Shown piece by piece: positions 23,163 through 34,596 of a stretch of DNA of 64,000 nucleotides; the stretch's first letter is position 1, and each line of letters begins with the position of its first letter. Both the position numbers and the translations under genes were made by a program. The notes under the pieces are model-generated. The model searched no databases, had not been told where the DNA came from, and saw only the letters and a program-made list of their open reading frames with translations. The stretch comes from Paraburkholderia bannensis NBRC 103871 (GTDB lineage Bacteria; Pseudomonadota; Gammaproteobacteria; Burkholderiales; Burkholderiaceae). The DNA lies in contig NZ_BAYA01000001.1 in NCBI RefSeq assembly GCF_000685015.1, positions 372,001 to 436,000 of the forward strand, given 5' to 3'.

Positions 23163-24281
23163 ATGCGCTCCATCATGCCTGCCGACCGTCTCCATCTTCT
23201 CGTCCCGTTCGCGCTGCCCTCGGCGGCCGTGGCGTCCACCGCCCTCGCCGGCCTCCATTACCCAGCGCTGTCGAAGCTGATTGCGCGCGCTCGCCTGGGC
23301 GACCAGGTGATCGGCGAGGACTTCCAGCGCACTCTGCCGCACGAACGCTGGGTGGCACGCGCGTTCGGCGCGGCAACGCCAGGTTCGGCTGCCAGGTCGA
23401 ACGGCGCGGCCGCCGACGACGAAGCGCCGCTCGCCCCGTGGATGCTGCTCGCCGACGGCGGCGCGCCCGGCGACGCCACCTGGGCCTGCATCCAGCCGGT
23501 GCACGTACGCATCGCGCACGACCATCTGGTGCTGATCGACCCCGCCTCGCTCGGACTCACCGACGCCGACGCCGCTGCGCTCTACGCAGTCGCGAAGCCG
23601 CTGATCGAGGAACTCGGCATCCGGGTCGAAGCGCCCACGCCGCAGCGCTGGTACCTGTCGAGCGATCAGTTCGGCACGCTCGCGGGCGCGTCGCCGCTGC
23701 GCGCCAGCGGCCGCAATATCGAAATCTGGCTGCCGCACGAAGCGCATTCCGGCCAGCGCTCGCGCACCTGGATGAAGGTGCAGAACGAAGTGCAGATGGC
23801 CTGGTTCGAGCACCCCGTCAACGAAGCGCGCGAGGCGCGCGGCCTGCCCGCCGTCAACTCGATCTGGTTCCACGCTCAAGGCGCAATACGGCCCGTGCAG
23901 CGTGCGTTCGCGCGCGTGCGCTCGGACGCCGCCGCCACGCGCGGCCTCGCGCTCGCTTCGGGCGCGGAACTCGGCGCGGTGCCCGCGACGTTCAACGAAC
24001 AGACTGCTGCAAACGGCATCAGCTCGGGCGCGACGCTCATCGAGCTCGATCCGTTCTCCGCCGCTTATATCCAGCAGGACTGGGGCCGCTGGAACGCCGC
24101 CTTCGCCCAGCTGGAGCGCGACTGGTTCGCGCCCGCCCTGGCCGCCATCGAAAACGGCGAACTGGCCGAACTGGGCGTGACGCTGTGCGGCGACACGGGA
24201 TCGGTGACGCTCAACGCCACGCGCGGCGATCTGCGCAAATTCTGGCGACGCCGCGAATTCGCGTCGCTGTTCATCGAATAA
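23163..24281 (+). CDS. Phosphoglycerate mutase-like / RpfE-type protein
   Basis: A protein of about 372 residues whose body (HLLVPFALPSAA near the start, then PVHVRIAHDHLVLIDP, NEVQMAWFEHPVNEAREARGLPAVNSIWFHAQG) matches a betaproteobacterial family annotated variously as regulatory protein RpfE or cofactor-independent phosphoglycerate mutase-like. The catalytic residues of a true mutase are not evident, so the enzymatic label is doubtful. It sits immediately upstream of recJ, as in related genomes. Start is ATG 23163 or ATG 23175; the longer frame from 23076 lacks support. Confidence 0.7.
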   Translation: MRSIMPADRLHLLVPFALPSAAVASTALAGLHYPALSKLIARARLGDQVIGEDFQRTLPHERWVARAFGAATPGSAARSNGAAADDEAPLAPWMLLADGGAPGDATWACIQPVHVRIAHDHLVLIDPASLGLTDADAAALYAVAKPLIEELGIRVEAPTPQRWYLSSDQFGTLAGASPLRASGRNIEIWLPHEAHSGQRSRTWMKVQNEVQMAWFEHPVNEAREARGLPAVNSIWFHAQGAIRPVQRAFARVRSDAAATRGLALASGAELGAVPATFNEQTAANGISSGATLIELDPFSAAYIQQDWGRWNAAFAQLERDWFAPALAAIENGELAELGVTLCGDTGSVTLNATRGDLRKFWRRREFASLFIE

Positions 24282-24324
24282 CCGTTCGAATAATCGTTTC
24301 ACTTCACGCTAAAAGCGCCCTCGC

Positions 24325-26031
24325 ATGACCCGAATCGTCACCCGCGCCTGTTCCCCCGCCGATACCGAAGCGCTGATCCGCCACGGCCTGCATCCGGTGC
24401 TCGCCCGGCTCTACGCCTCGCGCGGCGTGTGCCAGCCCGACGACATCGAGACCGGCCTCGCCCGCCTGATTCCGCCTGCGGGCATGAAGGGACTCGCCGA
24501 AGCCGCAGAACTGCTCGCCGACGCGCTCGAAGCGGACTGCCGCATGCTGGTGGTCGCCGACTACGACTGCGACGGCGCGACCGCCTGCGCGGTGGCCGTG
24601 CGCGGCCTGCGCATGATGGGCGCGCAGATCGACTATCTGGTGCCGAACCGCTTCGAATACGGCTACGGCCTGACGCCCGAGATCGTCGCGCTCGCCGCAC
24701 AGCGCAAAGGCGGGCCGCCCGATGTGCTGATCACCGTCGATAACGGCATCGCCAGCGTCGAAGGCGTGGAAGCCGCGAACGAACTGGGCATCGAAGTGCT
24801 CGTGACCGATCACCATTTGCCCGGCGACACGCTGCCGGACGCGCGCGCCATCGTCAATCCGAACCAGCCGGGCTGCGAGTTTCCGAGCAAGTGCATCGCC
24901 GGTGTGGGCGTGATGTTCTACACGCTGCTCGCGCTGCGCGCCGAGCTGCGCAAGCGCGGCGCGTTCAATGAAGAGCGCCCCGAGCCGCGCCTGGACGGCC
25001 TGCTCGACCTGGTGGCGCTGGGCACCGTCGCCGACGTCGTCAAGCTCGACAGCAACAACCGCGTGCTGGTCGCGCAAGGCTTGCAGCGTATCCGCAATGG
25101 CCGTATGCAGCCGGGTATCGCGGCGCTGTTCCGCGCTTCGGGCCGCGAAGCGAAGACCGCTTCGGGCTTCGACATGGGCTTTGCGCTCGGGCCGCGTCTG
25201 AACGCGGCGGGCCGGCTTTCGGACATGTCGCTCGGCATCGAGTTGCTGACCACCGACGACGCGGGCCGCGCGTGGGAGCTCGCCCAGCAGCTCGACGGGA
25301 TGAACCGCGAACGCCGCGAGATCGAAGCGGGCATGCAACAGCAGGCGCTCGCGGATCTCGCCGACGTCGATCCGCAAGGCAACGCCACGATCACGCTCTT
25401 CAACGAAGGCTGGCACCAGGGCGTCATCGGCATCGTCGCGGGCCGGCTCAAGGAGAAGTTCCACCGCCCGTCCTTCACCTTCGCACCCGCCGACGACAAC
25501 GGCGATATCGTGAAAGGCTCGGGCCGCTCGATCCCCGGCTTCCATCTGCGCGACGCCATCGACCTGATCTCCAAGCGCGAGCCGGGCCTGATCCACAAGT
25601 TCGGCGGCCACGCGATGGCCGCGGGTATGACGCTCGCCGCCGCCGACGTGCCGCGCTTCGCCGAGGCATTCGAGCGCGTGGGCCGCGAGTGGCTCAGCGC
25701 CGAAGCGCTCGCACGCACCGTAGAAACCGACGGCGATCTGGAAGACGCCTATTTCACGCCCGATTTCGTCGAGATGCTCGATGCGGCGGTCTGGGGCCAG
25801 GGCTTTCCGGCGCCGGTTTTCTCGGGCGAATTCGAGGTCGCGTCGCAGGCACTCGTGAAGGACAAGCACCTGAAGCTGCAACTGCTGCGCGGGCGCCAGC
25901 GCTTCAACGCGATCTGGTTCAACCACACCGAAACGCTGCCGCAGCACACCACCGTCGCCTACCGCCTCGTGCGCGACACCTGGAACGGCGTTTCGCGCGT
26001 GCAACTGGTCGTGGAACACGCGGCGCTCTGA
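24325..26031 (+). CDS. recJ: Single-stranded-DNA-specific exonuclease RecJ
   Basis: A 568-residue 5'-3' single-strand exonuclease acting in recombination and mismatch repair. DHH-family motifs are visible: VADYDCDGATA (about 77-87), DNGIAS, TDHHLPG, LVALGTVADV, and the DHHA1 motif KFGGHAMAAGM. Length is normal. It starts at ATG 24325, 43 nt after the RpfE-like gene on the same strand, and is followed by a 153-nt gap before prfB. Confidence 0.96.
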   Translation: MTRIVTRACSPADTEALIRHGLHPVLARLYASRGVCQPDDIETGLARLIPPAGMKGLAEAAELLADALEADCRMLVVADYDCDGATACAVAVRGLRMMGAQIDYLVPNRFEYGYGLTPEIVALAAQRKGGPPDVLITVDNGIASVEGVEAANELGIEVLVTDHHLPGDTLPDARAIVNPNQPGCEFPSKCIAGVGVMFYTLLALRAELRKRGAFNEERPEPRLDGLLDLVALGTVADVVKLDSNNRVLVAQGLQRIRNGRMQPGIAALFRASGREAKTASGFDMGFALGPRLNAAGRLSDMSLGIELLTTDDAGRAWELAQQLDGMNRERREIEAGMQQQALADLADVDPQGNATITLFNEGWHQGVIGIVAGRLKEKFHRPSFTFAPADDNGDIVKGSGRSIPGFHLRDAIDLISKREPGLIHKFGGHAMAAGMTLAAADVPRFAEAFERVGREWLSAEALARTVETDGDLEDAYFTPDFVEMLDAAVWGQGFPAPVFSGEFEVASQALVKDKHLKLQLLRGRQRFNAIWFNHTETLPQHTTVAYRLVRDTWNGVSRVQLVVEHAAL

Positions 26032-26147
26032 CCCTCTCATACGTCCGCTTCGACTCCGCTTCCATCCTGATCCCCGCATCGCGCCAAAACTGGCCCGCGC
26101 CCTCCTCCGCGCGGGCTGGAGGCCGGGCCAAGCCATGCTCAATCGGC

Positions 26148-26153
26148 TATAAT
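26148..26153 (+). promoter_or_regulatory. Candidate -10 element for prfB
   Basis: A perfect TATAAT 32 nt before the prfB ATG. No good -35 is seen at 16-18 nt, so this is a weak call based on the -10 alone. Confidence 0.4.
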
Positions 26154-26184
26154 TGCGTGTTTTACACGCCGGATCACGACAAAA

Positions 26185-27289
26185 ATGGAAGCGGAACGTC
26201 TCAACGCGATCGAAGCCCTTTTGGCGGACCTGCGCTCACGCGCGGGCGAGCTACGGGGGTATCTTTGACTACGACGTAAAAGCCCGACGGCTCGTCGAAG
26301 TCAATAGCGAACTCGAAGACCCCAACGTCTGGAACGACGCGAAGCACGCGCAGGGTCTCGGCAAGGAAAAGAAGCTGCTCGAAGGCGTCGTGCACGTGCT
26401 CGACGGTATCGAGAACGACACGCGCGACACCCAGGATCTCTTCGAGATGGCGCGCGAAGAAGGCGACGAAGACACGCTCGTCTCCATCGAAGCCGATGCG
26501 CAAGCGATCGAAGCACGCGTCGCCGACGTCGAGTTCCGCCGCATGTTCGCGAACCCAGCCGACCCGAATAACGCCTTCATCGACATCCAGGCCGGCGCCG
26601 GCGGCACCGAAGCCTGCGACTGGGCCTCCATGCTGCTGCGCCAGTACGTGCGTTACTGCGAGCGCAAGGGCTTCAAGACCGAAGTGCTCGAAGAATCGGA
26701 AGGCGACGTCGCCGGCATCAAGAGCGCAACGATCAAGGTCGAAGGCGAGTACGCCTACGGCTTCCTGCGCACCGAAACCGGCATTCACCGTCTCGTGCGC
26801 AAGTCGCCGTTCGACTCGTCGGGCGGGCGTCATACGTCGTTCTCGTCGGTGTTCGTGTATCCGGAAATCGACGATTCGTTCGAGATCGAAGTCAATCCGG
26901 CCGATCTGCGCATCGACACCTACCGCGCTTCGGGCGCGGGCGGTCAGCACATCAACAAGACCGATTCCGCCGTGCGTATCACGCACGTGCCGTCGGGCAT
27001 CGTCGTGCAGTGCCAGAACGACCGCTCGCAGCACCGCAACCGCGCCGAAGCCATGGCCATGCTCAAATCGCGCCTCTATGAAGCCGAAATGCGCAAGCGC
27101 CAGTCGGAGCAGGACAAGCTCGAAGCGGGCAAGTCGGACGTGGGCTGGGGCCACCAGATCCGCTCCTACGTGCTCGACAACAGCCGTATCAAGGATCTGC
27201 GCACCAACGTCGAAATCAGCAATACCAAGGCCGTGCTCGACGGCGATCTCGACGCCTTCATCAGCGCAAGCCTGAAACAGGGCGTGTAA
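26185..27289 (+). CDS. prfB: Peptide chain release factor 2, programmed +1 frameshift
   Basis: RF2 recognises UGA and UAA stops. It is encoded in two frames: ATG 26185 to CTT 26263-26265, then TGA at 26266-26268; reading resumes at GAC 26267 after skipping T26266. The site is the classic CTTTGAC preceded by a GGGGGT Shine-Dalgarno-like element, giving a 367-residue protein. The catalytic GGQ ([12 protein letters not shown]) is present. Low RF2 favours frameshifting, which is autoregulatory. lysS follows 122 nt downstream, a common proteobacterial pair. Confidence 0.97.
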
Positions 27290-27410
27290 CAGCGTTTAAG
27301 CCTTTATGCGCCACGGCGGCGCCGCCAAGCGGTTGCCGCCCTCTTCCTCAGCCCCGCATCGTCACGATGCGCGGCGCTGCGGGAACCGAACTCAAAGAAC
27401 CCGAGCCATC

Positions 27411-28946
27411 ATGACCGAACCGACCCAGCAGAACGCGCCCAGCGCCGCGCCCGACATCGACGACAACCAGATCATCGCCGAGCGCCGCGAGAAACTGCGC
27501 GCGCTGCGCGAGGCGGGCGTCGCCTTCCCGAACGACTTCCGCCCCACTCACCACGCCGCCGACCTGCAACGCGACCACGCCGATACGGACAAAGACGCCC
27601 TCGAAGCGAATCCGCTCGAAGTCGCCATCGCCGGTCGCATGATGCTCAAGCGCGTGATGGGCAAGGCAAGCTTCGCGACGGTGCGCGACGGCTCGGGCCA
27701 GATCCAGTTCTTCATCACGCCCGCCGACGTGGGCGACACGACCTACGACGCCTTCAAGAAGTGGGACCTCGGTGACATCGTCGCCGCGAAGGGCGTGCTG
27801 TTCCGCACCAACAAGGGCGAGCTGTCGGTGCGCGTCACCGAACTGCGCCTGCTGTCGAAGTCGCTGCGCCCGCTGCCGGACAAGTTCCATGGCCTGTCGG
27901 ACCAGGAAATGCGCTATCGCCAGCGTTACGTCGACCTGATCGTCACGCCGGAAGCACGCGACACGTTCGTGGCGCGCACCAAGGCGATCTCGTCGGTGCG
28001 CCGCTTCATGTCGGACGCGAACTTCATGGAAGTCGAAACGCCGATGCTGCACCCGATCCCGGGCGGCGCGGCGGCCAAGCCGTTCGTCACGCACCACAAC
28101 GCGCTCGATATGCAGATGTACATGCGTATCGCGCCCGAGCTGTACCTGAAGCGCCTCGTCGTGGGCGGCTTCGAGCGCGTGTTCGAAATCAACCGGAATT
28201 TCCGTAACGAAGGCGTCTCGCCGCGTCACAATCCGGAATTCACGATGATGGAGTTCTACGCCGCGTACACGGACTACACGTGGCTGATGGACTTCACGGA
28301 ACAGCTGATCCGCCAGGCCGCCATCGACGCGCGCGGCAGCGCCACGCTGACCTATCAGGGTCGCGAACTCGACCTGTCGAAGCCGTTCCATCGTCTGACG
28401 ATCGTGCAGGCAATCCAGAAGTTCGCGCCGCAATACACGACCGAACAGCTCGCCGATGCTGCGTTCCTGCGCACTGAACTGAAGAAGTTCGGCGTGGACG
28501 CGAACCAACCGCAGTTCCTCAACGCAGGCGTGGGCGCGCTGCAACTGGCCCTCTTCGAAGAGACCGCCGAATCGCAGCTGTGGGAACCGACCTACATCAT
28601 CGACTATCCGATCGAAGTCTCGCCGCTCGCGCGCGCATCGGACACGCTGCCGGGCATCACTGAGCGTTTCGAGCTCTTCATCACGGGCCGCGAAATTGCC
28701 AACGGCTTCTCGGAGCTGAACGATCCGGAAGACCAGGCCGCGCGCTTCAAGAAGCAGGTCGAGCAAAAGGACGCCGGCGACGAAGAAGCGATGTTCTACG
28801 ACGCCGATTACATTCGCGCGCTCGAATACGGCATGCCCCCGACGGGCGGCTGCGGTATCGGCATCGACCGTCTGGTGATGCTGCTCACCGACAGCCCGAG
28901 CATCCGCGACGTCATTCTCTTCCCGCACCTGCGCCGCGAAGACTAA
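27411..28946 (+). CDS. lysS: Lysyl-tRNA synthetase (class II)
   Basis: A 511-residue class IIb synthetase with N-terminal OB-fold anticodon domain (after an acidic/Ala-rich leader), motif 2 [20 protein letters not shown] and motif 3 [11 protein letters not shown] near the C-terminus. It charges tRNA-Lys in the cytoplasm. ATG 27411 is chosen because residues before it in the open frame do not match the family. It follows prfB on the same strand and is closed by the strong terminator at 28992. Confidence 0.97.
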   Translation: MTEPTQQNAPSAAPDIDDNQIIAERREKLRALREAGVAFPNDFRPTHHAADLQRDHADTDKDALEANPLEVAIAGRMMLKRVMGKASFATVRDGSGQIQFFITPADVGDTTYDAFKKWDLGDIVAAKGVLFRTNKGELSVRVTELRLLSKSLRPLPDKFHGLSDQEMRYRQRYVDLIVTPEARDTFVARTKAISSVRRFMSDANFMEVETPMLHPIPGGAAAKPFVTHHNALDMQMYMRIAPELYLKRLVVGGFERVFEINRNFRNEGVSPRHNPEFTMMEFYAAYTDYTWLMDFTEQLIRQAAIDARGSATLTYQGRELDLSKPFHRLTIVQAIQKFAPQYTTEQLADAAFLRTELKKFGVDANQPQFLNAGVGALQLALFEETAESQLWEPTYIIDYPIEVSPLARASDTLPGITERFELFITGREIANGFSELNDPEDQAARFKKQVEQKDAGDEEAMFYDADYIRALEYGMPPTGGCGIGIDRLVMLLTDSPSIRDVILFPHLRRED

Positions 28947-29334
28947 GTCATTGACGGACTACGCCGCCCTCTCGCGAGGGCGACGCGCCAGACGGGGCGC
29001 ATGCGGTTCACGCCGCATGCGCCCCGTTTCTTTTGTTTCGGCGCTTCTGTCCGGGCGCTCGCGATTGTCAATTGTTTGTAACCAGCGGTAAAAGCTGCCA
29101 TCCTGGCTCGCCCCGGCACTGGGCATATCAATTGCGCATCCACGGGAATCCACGCCATGCAAGGCTGCGCAGCGAGGTCGATTCGAGGTTCATCGGCACT
29201 GTCCTCGTTCCTCGTCGCCGCCGCGCACGATGGGTTACAAATTGAAACGCCCGGGTCGCGGGATTGGCTCACACTGCTTCGACCAGATTCACCGGTCTTA
29301 CCCTGAGCCAACTCTGCAAAAGACGGAGCCTGTC
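28947..29334. other. 388-bp lysS downstream gap with terminator and possible promoter
   Basis: No gene is supported here. After the terminator (28992-29036) there is a possible plus-strand promoter, TTGTCA at 29065-29070 and TAAAAG at 29089-29094 with 18-nt spacing, which could serve the glycine-zipper gene at 29335. The rest shows nothing recognisable. Confidence 0.4.
28992..29036 (+). terminator. Intrinsic terminator after lysS
   Basis: A perfect 15-bp stem (arms 28992-29006 and 29013-29027, loop TTCACG) followed by TTCTTTTG. Very stable and suitably placed 45 nt after the lysS stop. Confidence 0.85.
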
Positions 29335-30066
29335 ATGAACAATCCTGATCCGAAACTGACCACACAGACCACGCCGGCAAGTTCGAACCGCCGCATTCAC
29401 CCTCTCGTCGCCACGGCGGCGGGCGCTGTGATCGTCGCGAGCCTCGCGGCAACGGCCGCCATCACCGGCGTGTTCCCGAAAGCCTCCAGCAACGCCGAGC
29501 AAAACGCGCAAACGCAGACCGGCCAGACGACCATGATGGCGTCCCAGCCGGTGGTCGACTCCACGCGCGCAGCGACGCCGTCGACGAATGCGCAATACGC
29601 GCAGAACAACGCGCCCGCCGAGCCGCAGCAACCGGCGCCCGCTCAGCAGCAACAAGTGCAGGCCGTACCGCAGCCGCAATACGCGCCGCAACAACAGCAA
29701 TACGCCCAGCAGGCGCAGCCGCAACCGGCCGCTTGCGCATCGTGCGGCGTCGTCGAAGGGATTTCCGCCACGCGTACGGAAGGCCACGGCACCGGTATCG
29801 GCGCGGTGGGTGGCGCGGTGGCGGGCGGCGTGGTCGGCAACCAGTTCGGCGCGGGCAATGGCCGCACGGCCATGACGCTGCTCGGCGCGCTGGGTGGTGG
29901 TCTTGCCGGGAATTCGGTTGAGAAACATCTGCGCAGCACGACCGCCTACTCGGTGCGCGTGCGTATGGACAACGGCAAGACGCGCTACTTCACCTATCAC
30001 GAAGCGCCGCCGTTCCAGCAGGGCCAGCGCGTGCGGATCGAACACGGTTCGCTCGCAGCCGCTTGA
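29335..30066 (+). CDS. Glycine-zipper 2TM domain protein with Gln/Pro-rich linker
   Basis: A 243-residue envelope protein. It has one N-terminal membrane helix (about 22-46, VATAAGAVIVASLAATAAI), then a long Gln/Pro/Ala/Tyr-rich low-complexity linker (about 80-130), a CASCG motif, and a glycine-zipper segment (GTGIGAVGGAVAGGVVGNQFG, followed by GALGGGLAGNSVEK) typical of SlyB/YmgG-like glycine-zipper 2TM domains. The C-terminus (YSVRVRMDNGK, FQQGQRVRIEHG) is the usual beta-rich end of this family. Function is probably envelope integrity; not established. ATG 29335 has a CGGAG site upstream. Confidence 0.82.
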   Translation: MNNPDPKLTTQTTPASSNRRIHPLVATAAGAVIVASLAATAAITGVFPKASSNAEQNAQTQTGQTTMMASQPVVDSTRAATPSTNAQYAQNNAPAEPQQPAPAQQQQVQAVPQPQYAPQQQQYAQQAQPQPAACASCGVVEGISATRTEGHGTGIGAVGGAVAGGVVGNQFGAGNGRTAMTLLGALGGGLAGNSVEKHLRSTTAYSVRVRMDNGKTRYFTYHEAPPFQQGQRVRIEHGSLAAA

Positions 30067-30099
30067 GCATGAGCTAGCTCAATCCAGCGCCAGAAACAC

Positions 30100-30135
30100 A
30101 AAAGGCGATTCACCCGAAAGGTGAATCGCCTTTTT
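30100..30135. terminator. Bidirectional terminator between glycine-zipper gene and iscX
   Basis: A perfect 15-bp stem (arms 30100-30114 and 30120-30134, loop CGAAA) flanked by A- and T-tracts. It can stop both convergent transcripts, including the end of the isc operon. Confidence 0.9.
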
Positions 30136-30182
30136 CATGCTTGCTGCGAAAACGCGCGATCAGTAATGATCAGTAGCTACGA

Positions 30183-30380
30183 TCAGTAGCCCGCGTCCTC
30201 GATCCATGCCGCCTGAATCGCTTCGAGGATTTTTTCGTTCGAACGCTCGGGATCGTCGTCAAAGCCCTCGAGTTCGGTGATCCAGCGATGCAGATCAGTG
30301 AAGCGCACATACTGTGGGTCGACTTCCGGATGGGTGTCCGTCAACGCCACTGCGATGTCCTGCGTATCGGTCCATTTCAT
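30183..30380 (-). CDS. iscX: Fe-S assembly regulator IscX
   Basis: A 65-residue acidic protein starting MKWTDTQDIAVALTDTHPEVD and ending IQAAWIEDAGY, the full length and sequence pattern of IscX (YfhJ). IscX binds IscS and iron and tunes cluster assembly. It is the last gene of the isc cluster, 26 nt after fdx, followed by the terminator at 30100-30135. Confidence 0.95.
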   Translation of the reverse strand: MKWTDTQDIAVALTDTHPEVDPQYVRFTDLHRWITELEGFDDDPERSNEKILEAIQAAWIEDAGY

Positions 30381-30406
30381 GGCTGCGCGCTCCTCTTTGG
30401 GATGGA

Positions 30407-30748
30407 TCAGTGATTTTCCTTCGCGTGATTGATCGAGTAACGCGGAATCTCGACCACGAGGTCATCCTCGGCCGGCACGAGCGCCTGGCACGACAGCCGC
30501 GAAGTGGGCTCCAGACCCCATGCCTTGTCGAGCAGGTCGTCTTCGAGTTCTTCCGACGGCTCGAGCGCGTTGAAGCCTTCGCGCACGATCACGTGACAGG
30601 TTGTGCAGGCACACGACTTTTCGCAGGCGTGTTCGATTGCAATGCCGTGTTCCAGCAGCGCGTCGCACACGCTCTCACCCGGCTTGGCGTCGATCACCGC
30701 GCCCTCGGGGCACAGTTCGACATGGGGCAGCACCACGATTTGAGGCAT
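30407..30748 (-). CDS. fdx: Isc-type [2Fe-2S] ferredoxin
   Basis: A 113-residue adrenodoxin-type ferredoxin with cluster ligands in CEKSCACTTC (C-x5-C-x2-C) and a fourth Cys in RLSCQAL. It supplies electrons for cluster assembly on IscU. The open frame includes an upstream TTG (30766), but ATG 30748 (MPQIVVLPH) is the family start. It is separated from hscA by 163 bp that hold a hairpin. Confidence 0.95.
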   Translation of the reverse strand: MPQIVVLPHVELCPEGAVIDAKPGESVCDALLEHGIAIEHACEKSCACTTCHVIVREGFNALEPSEELEDDLLDKAWGLEPTSRLSCQALVPAEDDLVVEIPRYSINHAKENH

Positions 30749-30835
30749 TCTGATTTCCGTATCCAAAACTTGTCATATCGGGCGCGCCCCGCCTACCGGG
30801 GCACACCCATTCTACTGGCGTCGCGCGCTTCGCTG

Positions 30836-30873
30836 CATCGGGAAAGCACGCAGAGCGTGGGTGCTTCCCGATG
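30836..30873 (-). other. Stem-loop in the hscA-fdx gap
   Basis: CATCGGGAAAGCAC and GTGCTTCCCGATG form a 13-bp stem with one bulged A around an 11-12 nt loop. There is no T-tract, so it is not a simple terminator. It lies inside the isc operon between hscA and fdx and could protect or separate mRNA segments. Confidence 0.55.
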
Positions 30874-30911
30874 CGCTTCTCGATGCGCTAGTCATCGCGC
30901 TTTCAGCGCGC

Positions 30912-32783
<1,872 letters not shown>

Positions 32784-32916
32784 CTTCTGTCTGATCGCTC
32801 TGATCTATTTGGGGCCGTGGTTGCGCGCATCGTGCGCGCGCCGCGCGGCTCCGTCCTGTATCTGGGGTTCTACGTATTATTCGTCGCTGCGCCTGGCGCC
32901 GCTATGCGCTCGCGCT

Positions 32917-33453
32917 TCAGCCTTCCAGCCGCTCGATCTGCGTATCGACTTCGGCCGCCACGCGCTCGATGAACATGAGTTGCCGCACCGCTTCCGCCGC
33001 CGGCTGGTTCGAGCCGCTATCGAGCAGCGCGCCGAGCTTCGCCAGCCGCACGCGCTCGTCGTCGCGCAGGTCGCTTGCGAGCGCGTCGAGTGCATCGACG
33101 TTCTTCGCGCCCACCGCATCTTCGATCGCCTCGCGCCACTCCATCTGCTGCATCAGGAACGCCGGCTCCATCGCCGTGTTGTTCTCGGCGCCGACGTCGA
33201 TGCCGCGCAGATGCAGCATGTACTTCGCGCGCTTGAGCGGGTCGCGCAGCGTCTGGTACGCCTCGTTCGCGCGCGTGGCCCACTGCATCGCGACGCGCTT
33301 TTGCGCCTCGCCCGCCGCCGCGAAGCGGTCGGGGTGCACCTGCGCCTGCACGGCGCGATAGGCGTGATCGAGCGCGTCGGCGTCGAGCGCGAACTGCTCG
33401 GACAGGCCAAAGAGCACGAAGTGGCTGTCGGAAAGCGAAGAGAGCGAGGCCAT
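32917..33453 (-). CDS. hscB: Fe-S assembly J-protein co-chaperone HscB
   Basis: A 178-residue co-chaperone with an N-terminal J domain containing the HPDRF variant of the HPD motif (about 40-44) and a C-terminal helical IscU-binding domain. It delivers IscU to HscA and stimulates its ATPase. ATG 33453 is the natural start ([21 protein letters not shown]). A terminator-like hairpin lies just upstream, between iscA and hscB. Confidence 0.95.
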   Translation of the reverse strand: MASLSSLSDSHFVLFGLSEQFALDADALDHAYRAVQAQVHPDRFAAAGEAQKRVAMQWATRANEAYQTLRDPLKRAKYMLHLRGIDVGAENNTAMEPAFLMQQMEWREAIEDAVGAKNVDALDALASDLRDDERVRLAKLGALLDSGSNQPAAEAVRQLMFIERVAAEVDTQIERLEG

Positions 33454-33542
33454 CGGATTGAACGTTCTGGTGGGATCTTGAAGCCGCAGCTCAGGCGGCC
33501 ATTCAGGCAGCGATTAAGGCAACGAAAGCCGCTTCGAAAAAT

Positions 33543-33568
33543 CAAAAAGGCGGCACAGGCCGCCTTTT
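33543..33568 (-). terminator. Terminator-like hairpin between iscA and hscB
   Basis: Read on the minus strand: AAAAGGCGGC, CTGT loop, GCCGCCTTTTTGAT. A perfect 10-bp stem followed by five T, so a genuine intrinsic terminator shape inside the isc operon, 17 nt after the iscA stop. It could reduce transcription of hscBA-fdx-iscX relative to iscRSUA. Confidence 0.75.
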
Positions 33569-33585
33569 CAGCGCAACGCGCAGGC

Positions 33586-33909
33586 TTACACGCGGAAGGA
33601 CTCGCCGCAACCGCACTCGTCCTTCACATTCGGGTTATTGAACTTGAAGCCCTCATTGAGGCCTTCACGCACGAAGTCGAGCTGCGTGCCGTCGATGTAC
33701 GAAAGACTCTTCGGATCGACGATGACCTTCACGCCAAAGCTTTCGAACACGTTGTCTTCCGGCGCGAGCTCGTCGACGTATTCGAGCTTGTACGCAAGAC
33801 CCGAGCAGCCCGTCGTACGCACGCCCAGGCGCAAGCCCACGCCCTTGCCGCGACGAACCAGGTACTTCTGCACGTGCTGTGCTGCTTTTTCAGTCAACGA
33901 GATTGCCAT
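33586..33909 (-). CDS. iscA: A-type Fe-S carrier IscA
   Basis: A 107-residue A-type carrier with the three conserved cysteines: TTGCSGLAY (about 35) and DECGCGESF (near 99 and 101). It accepts clusters from IscU and passes them to targets. Length is standard. It is 178 bp downstream of iscU and 17 nt before a hairpin that precedes hscB. Confidence 0.96.
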   Translation of the reverse strand: MAISLTEKAAQHVQKYLVRRGKGVGLRLGVRTTGCSGLAYKLEYVDELAPEDNVFESFGVKVIVDPKSLSYIDGTQLDFVREGLNEGFKFNNPNVKDECGCGESFRV

Positions 33910-34087
33910 AACGTTTTCGCCCTACTCCATGTCGTGCGCCGCAGTGCGCCTTCAATCCTGAACTTACGCCCGCTTCATCACGACGCGGCGCAGGCTTGCC
34001 TGCATCCAGATCGTTCATTCCACAGCGGCGCCCCTGAGAGCGCGCCGCCGTCCCGCCCGCTTGCGCGACCGCAGTCGCGCTTGGGCT

Positions 34088-34492
34088 TTATGCTGCGTCG
34101 ACCTTTGCTTCTGCCGTGTGGCGTTGCTTGTAGTCGGCGACCGCTGCCTTGATCGCGTCTTCCGCGAGGATCGAGCAGTGGATCTTCACCGGCGGCAGCG
34201 CCAGTTCTTCGGCGATCTGCGTGTTCTTGATGTCGAGCGCCTGGTCGAGCGTCTTGCCCTTGACCCATTCCGTGACGAGCGAGCTTGAGGCGATTGCCGA
34301 GCCGCAGCCATAGGTCTTGAACTTCGCGTCTTCGATCACGCCGTCCGCGCCCACGCGGATCTGCAGCTTCATCACGTCGCCGCAAGCCGGTGCGCCGACC
34401 ATGCCCGTACCGACTGCATCGTCGTCCTTCGAGAACGAGCCGACGTTACGCGGGTTTTCGTAGTGGTCCAGAACCTTGTCGCTATATGCCAT
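34088..34492 (-). CDS. iscU: Fe-S cluster scaffold IscU
   Basis: A 134-residue scaffold on which IscS-derived sulfur and iron form clusters. Conserved ligands appear in GAPACGDVMK, TYGCGSAIAS and KIHCSILAED, and the HscA recognition sequence LPPVK is intact. ATG 34492 has an AAGGAG site at ideal distance; the GTG at 34498 is less likely. The downstream 178-bp gap to iscA is longer than usual. Confidence 0.97.
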   Translation of the reverse strand: MAYSDKVLDHYENPRNVGSFSKDDDAVGTGMVGAPACGDVMKLQIRVGADGVIEDAKFKTYGCGSAIASSSLVTEWVKGKTLDQALDIKNTQIAEELALPPVKIHCSILAEDAIKAAVADYKQRHTAEAKVDAA

Positions 34493-34596
34493 GATCACAC
34501 TCCTTCAATTCGTTGGCCGCGCTGCATGCAGTGATCTGCCAGTTTGCGCTGCGGCCGGGTCGAGATTCGCTTGCCTGTCTGTTCAGTGAGAGGCGC

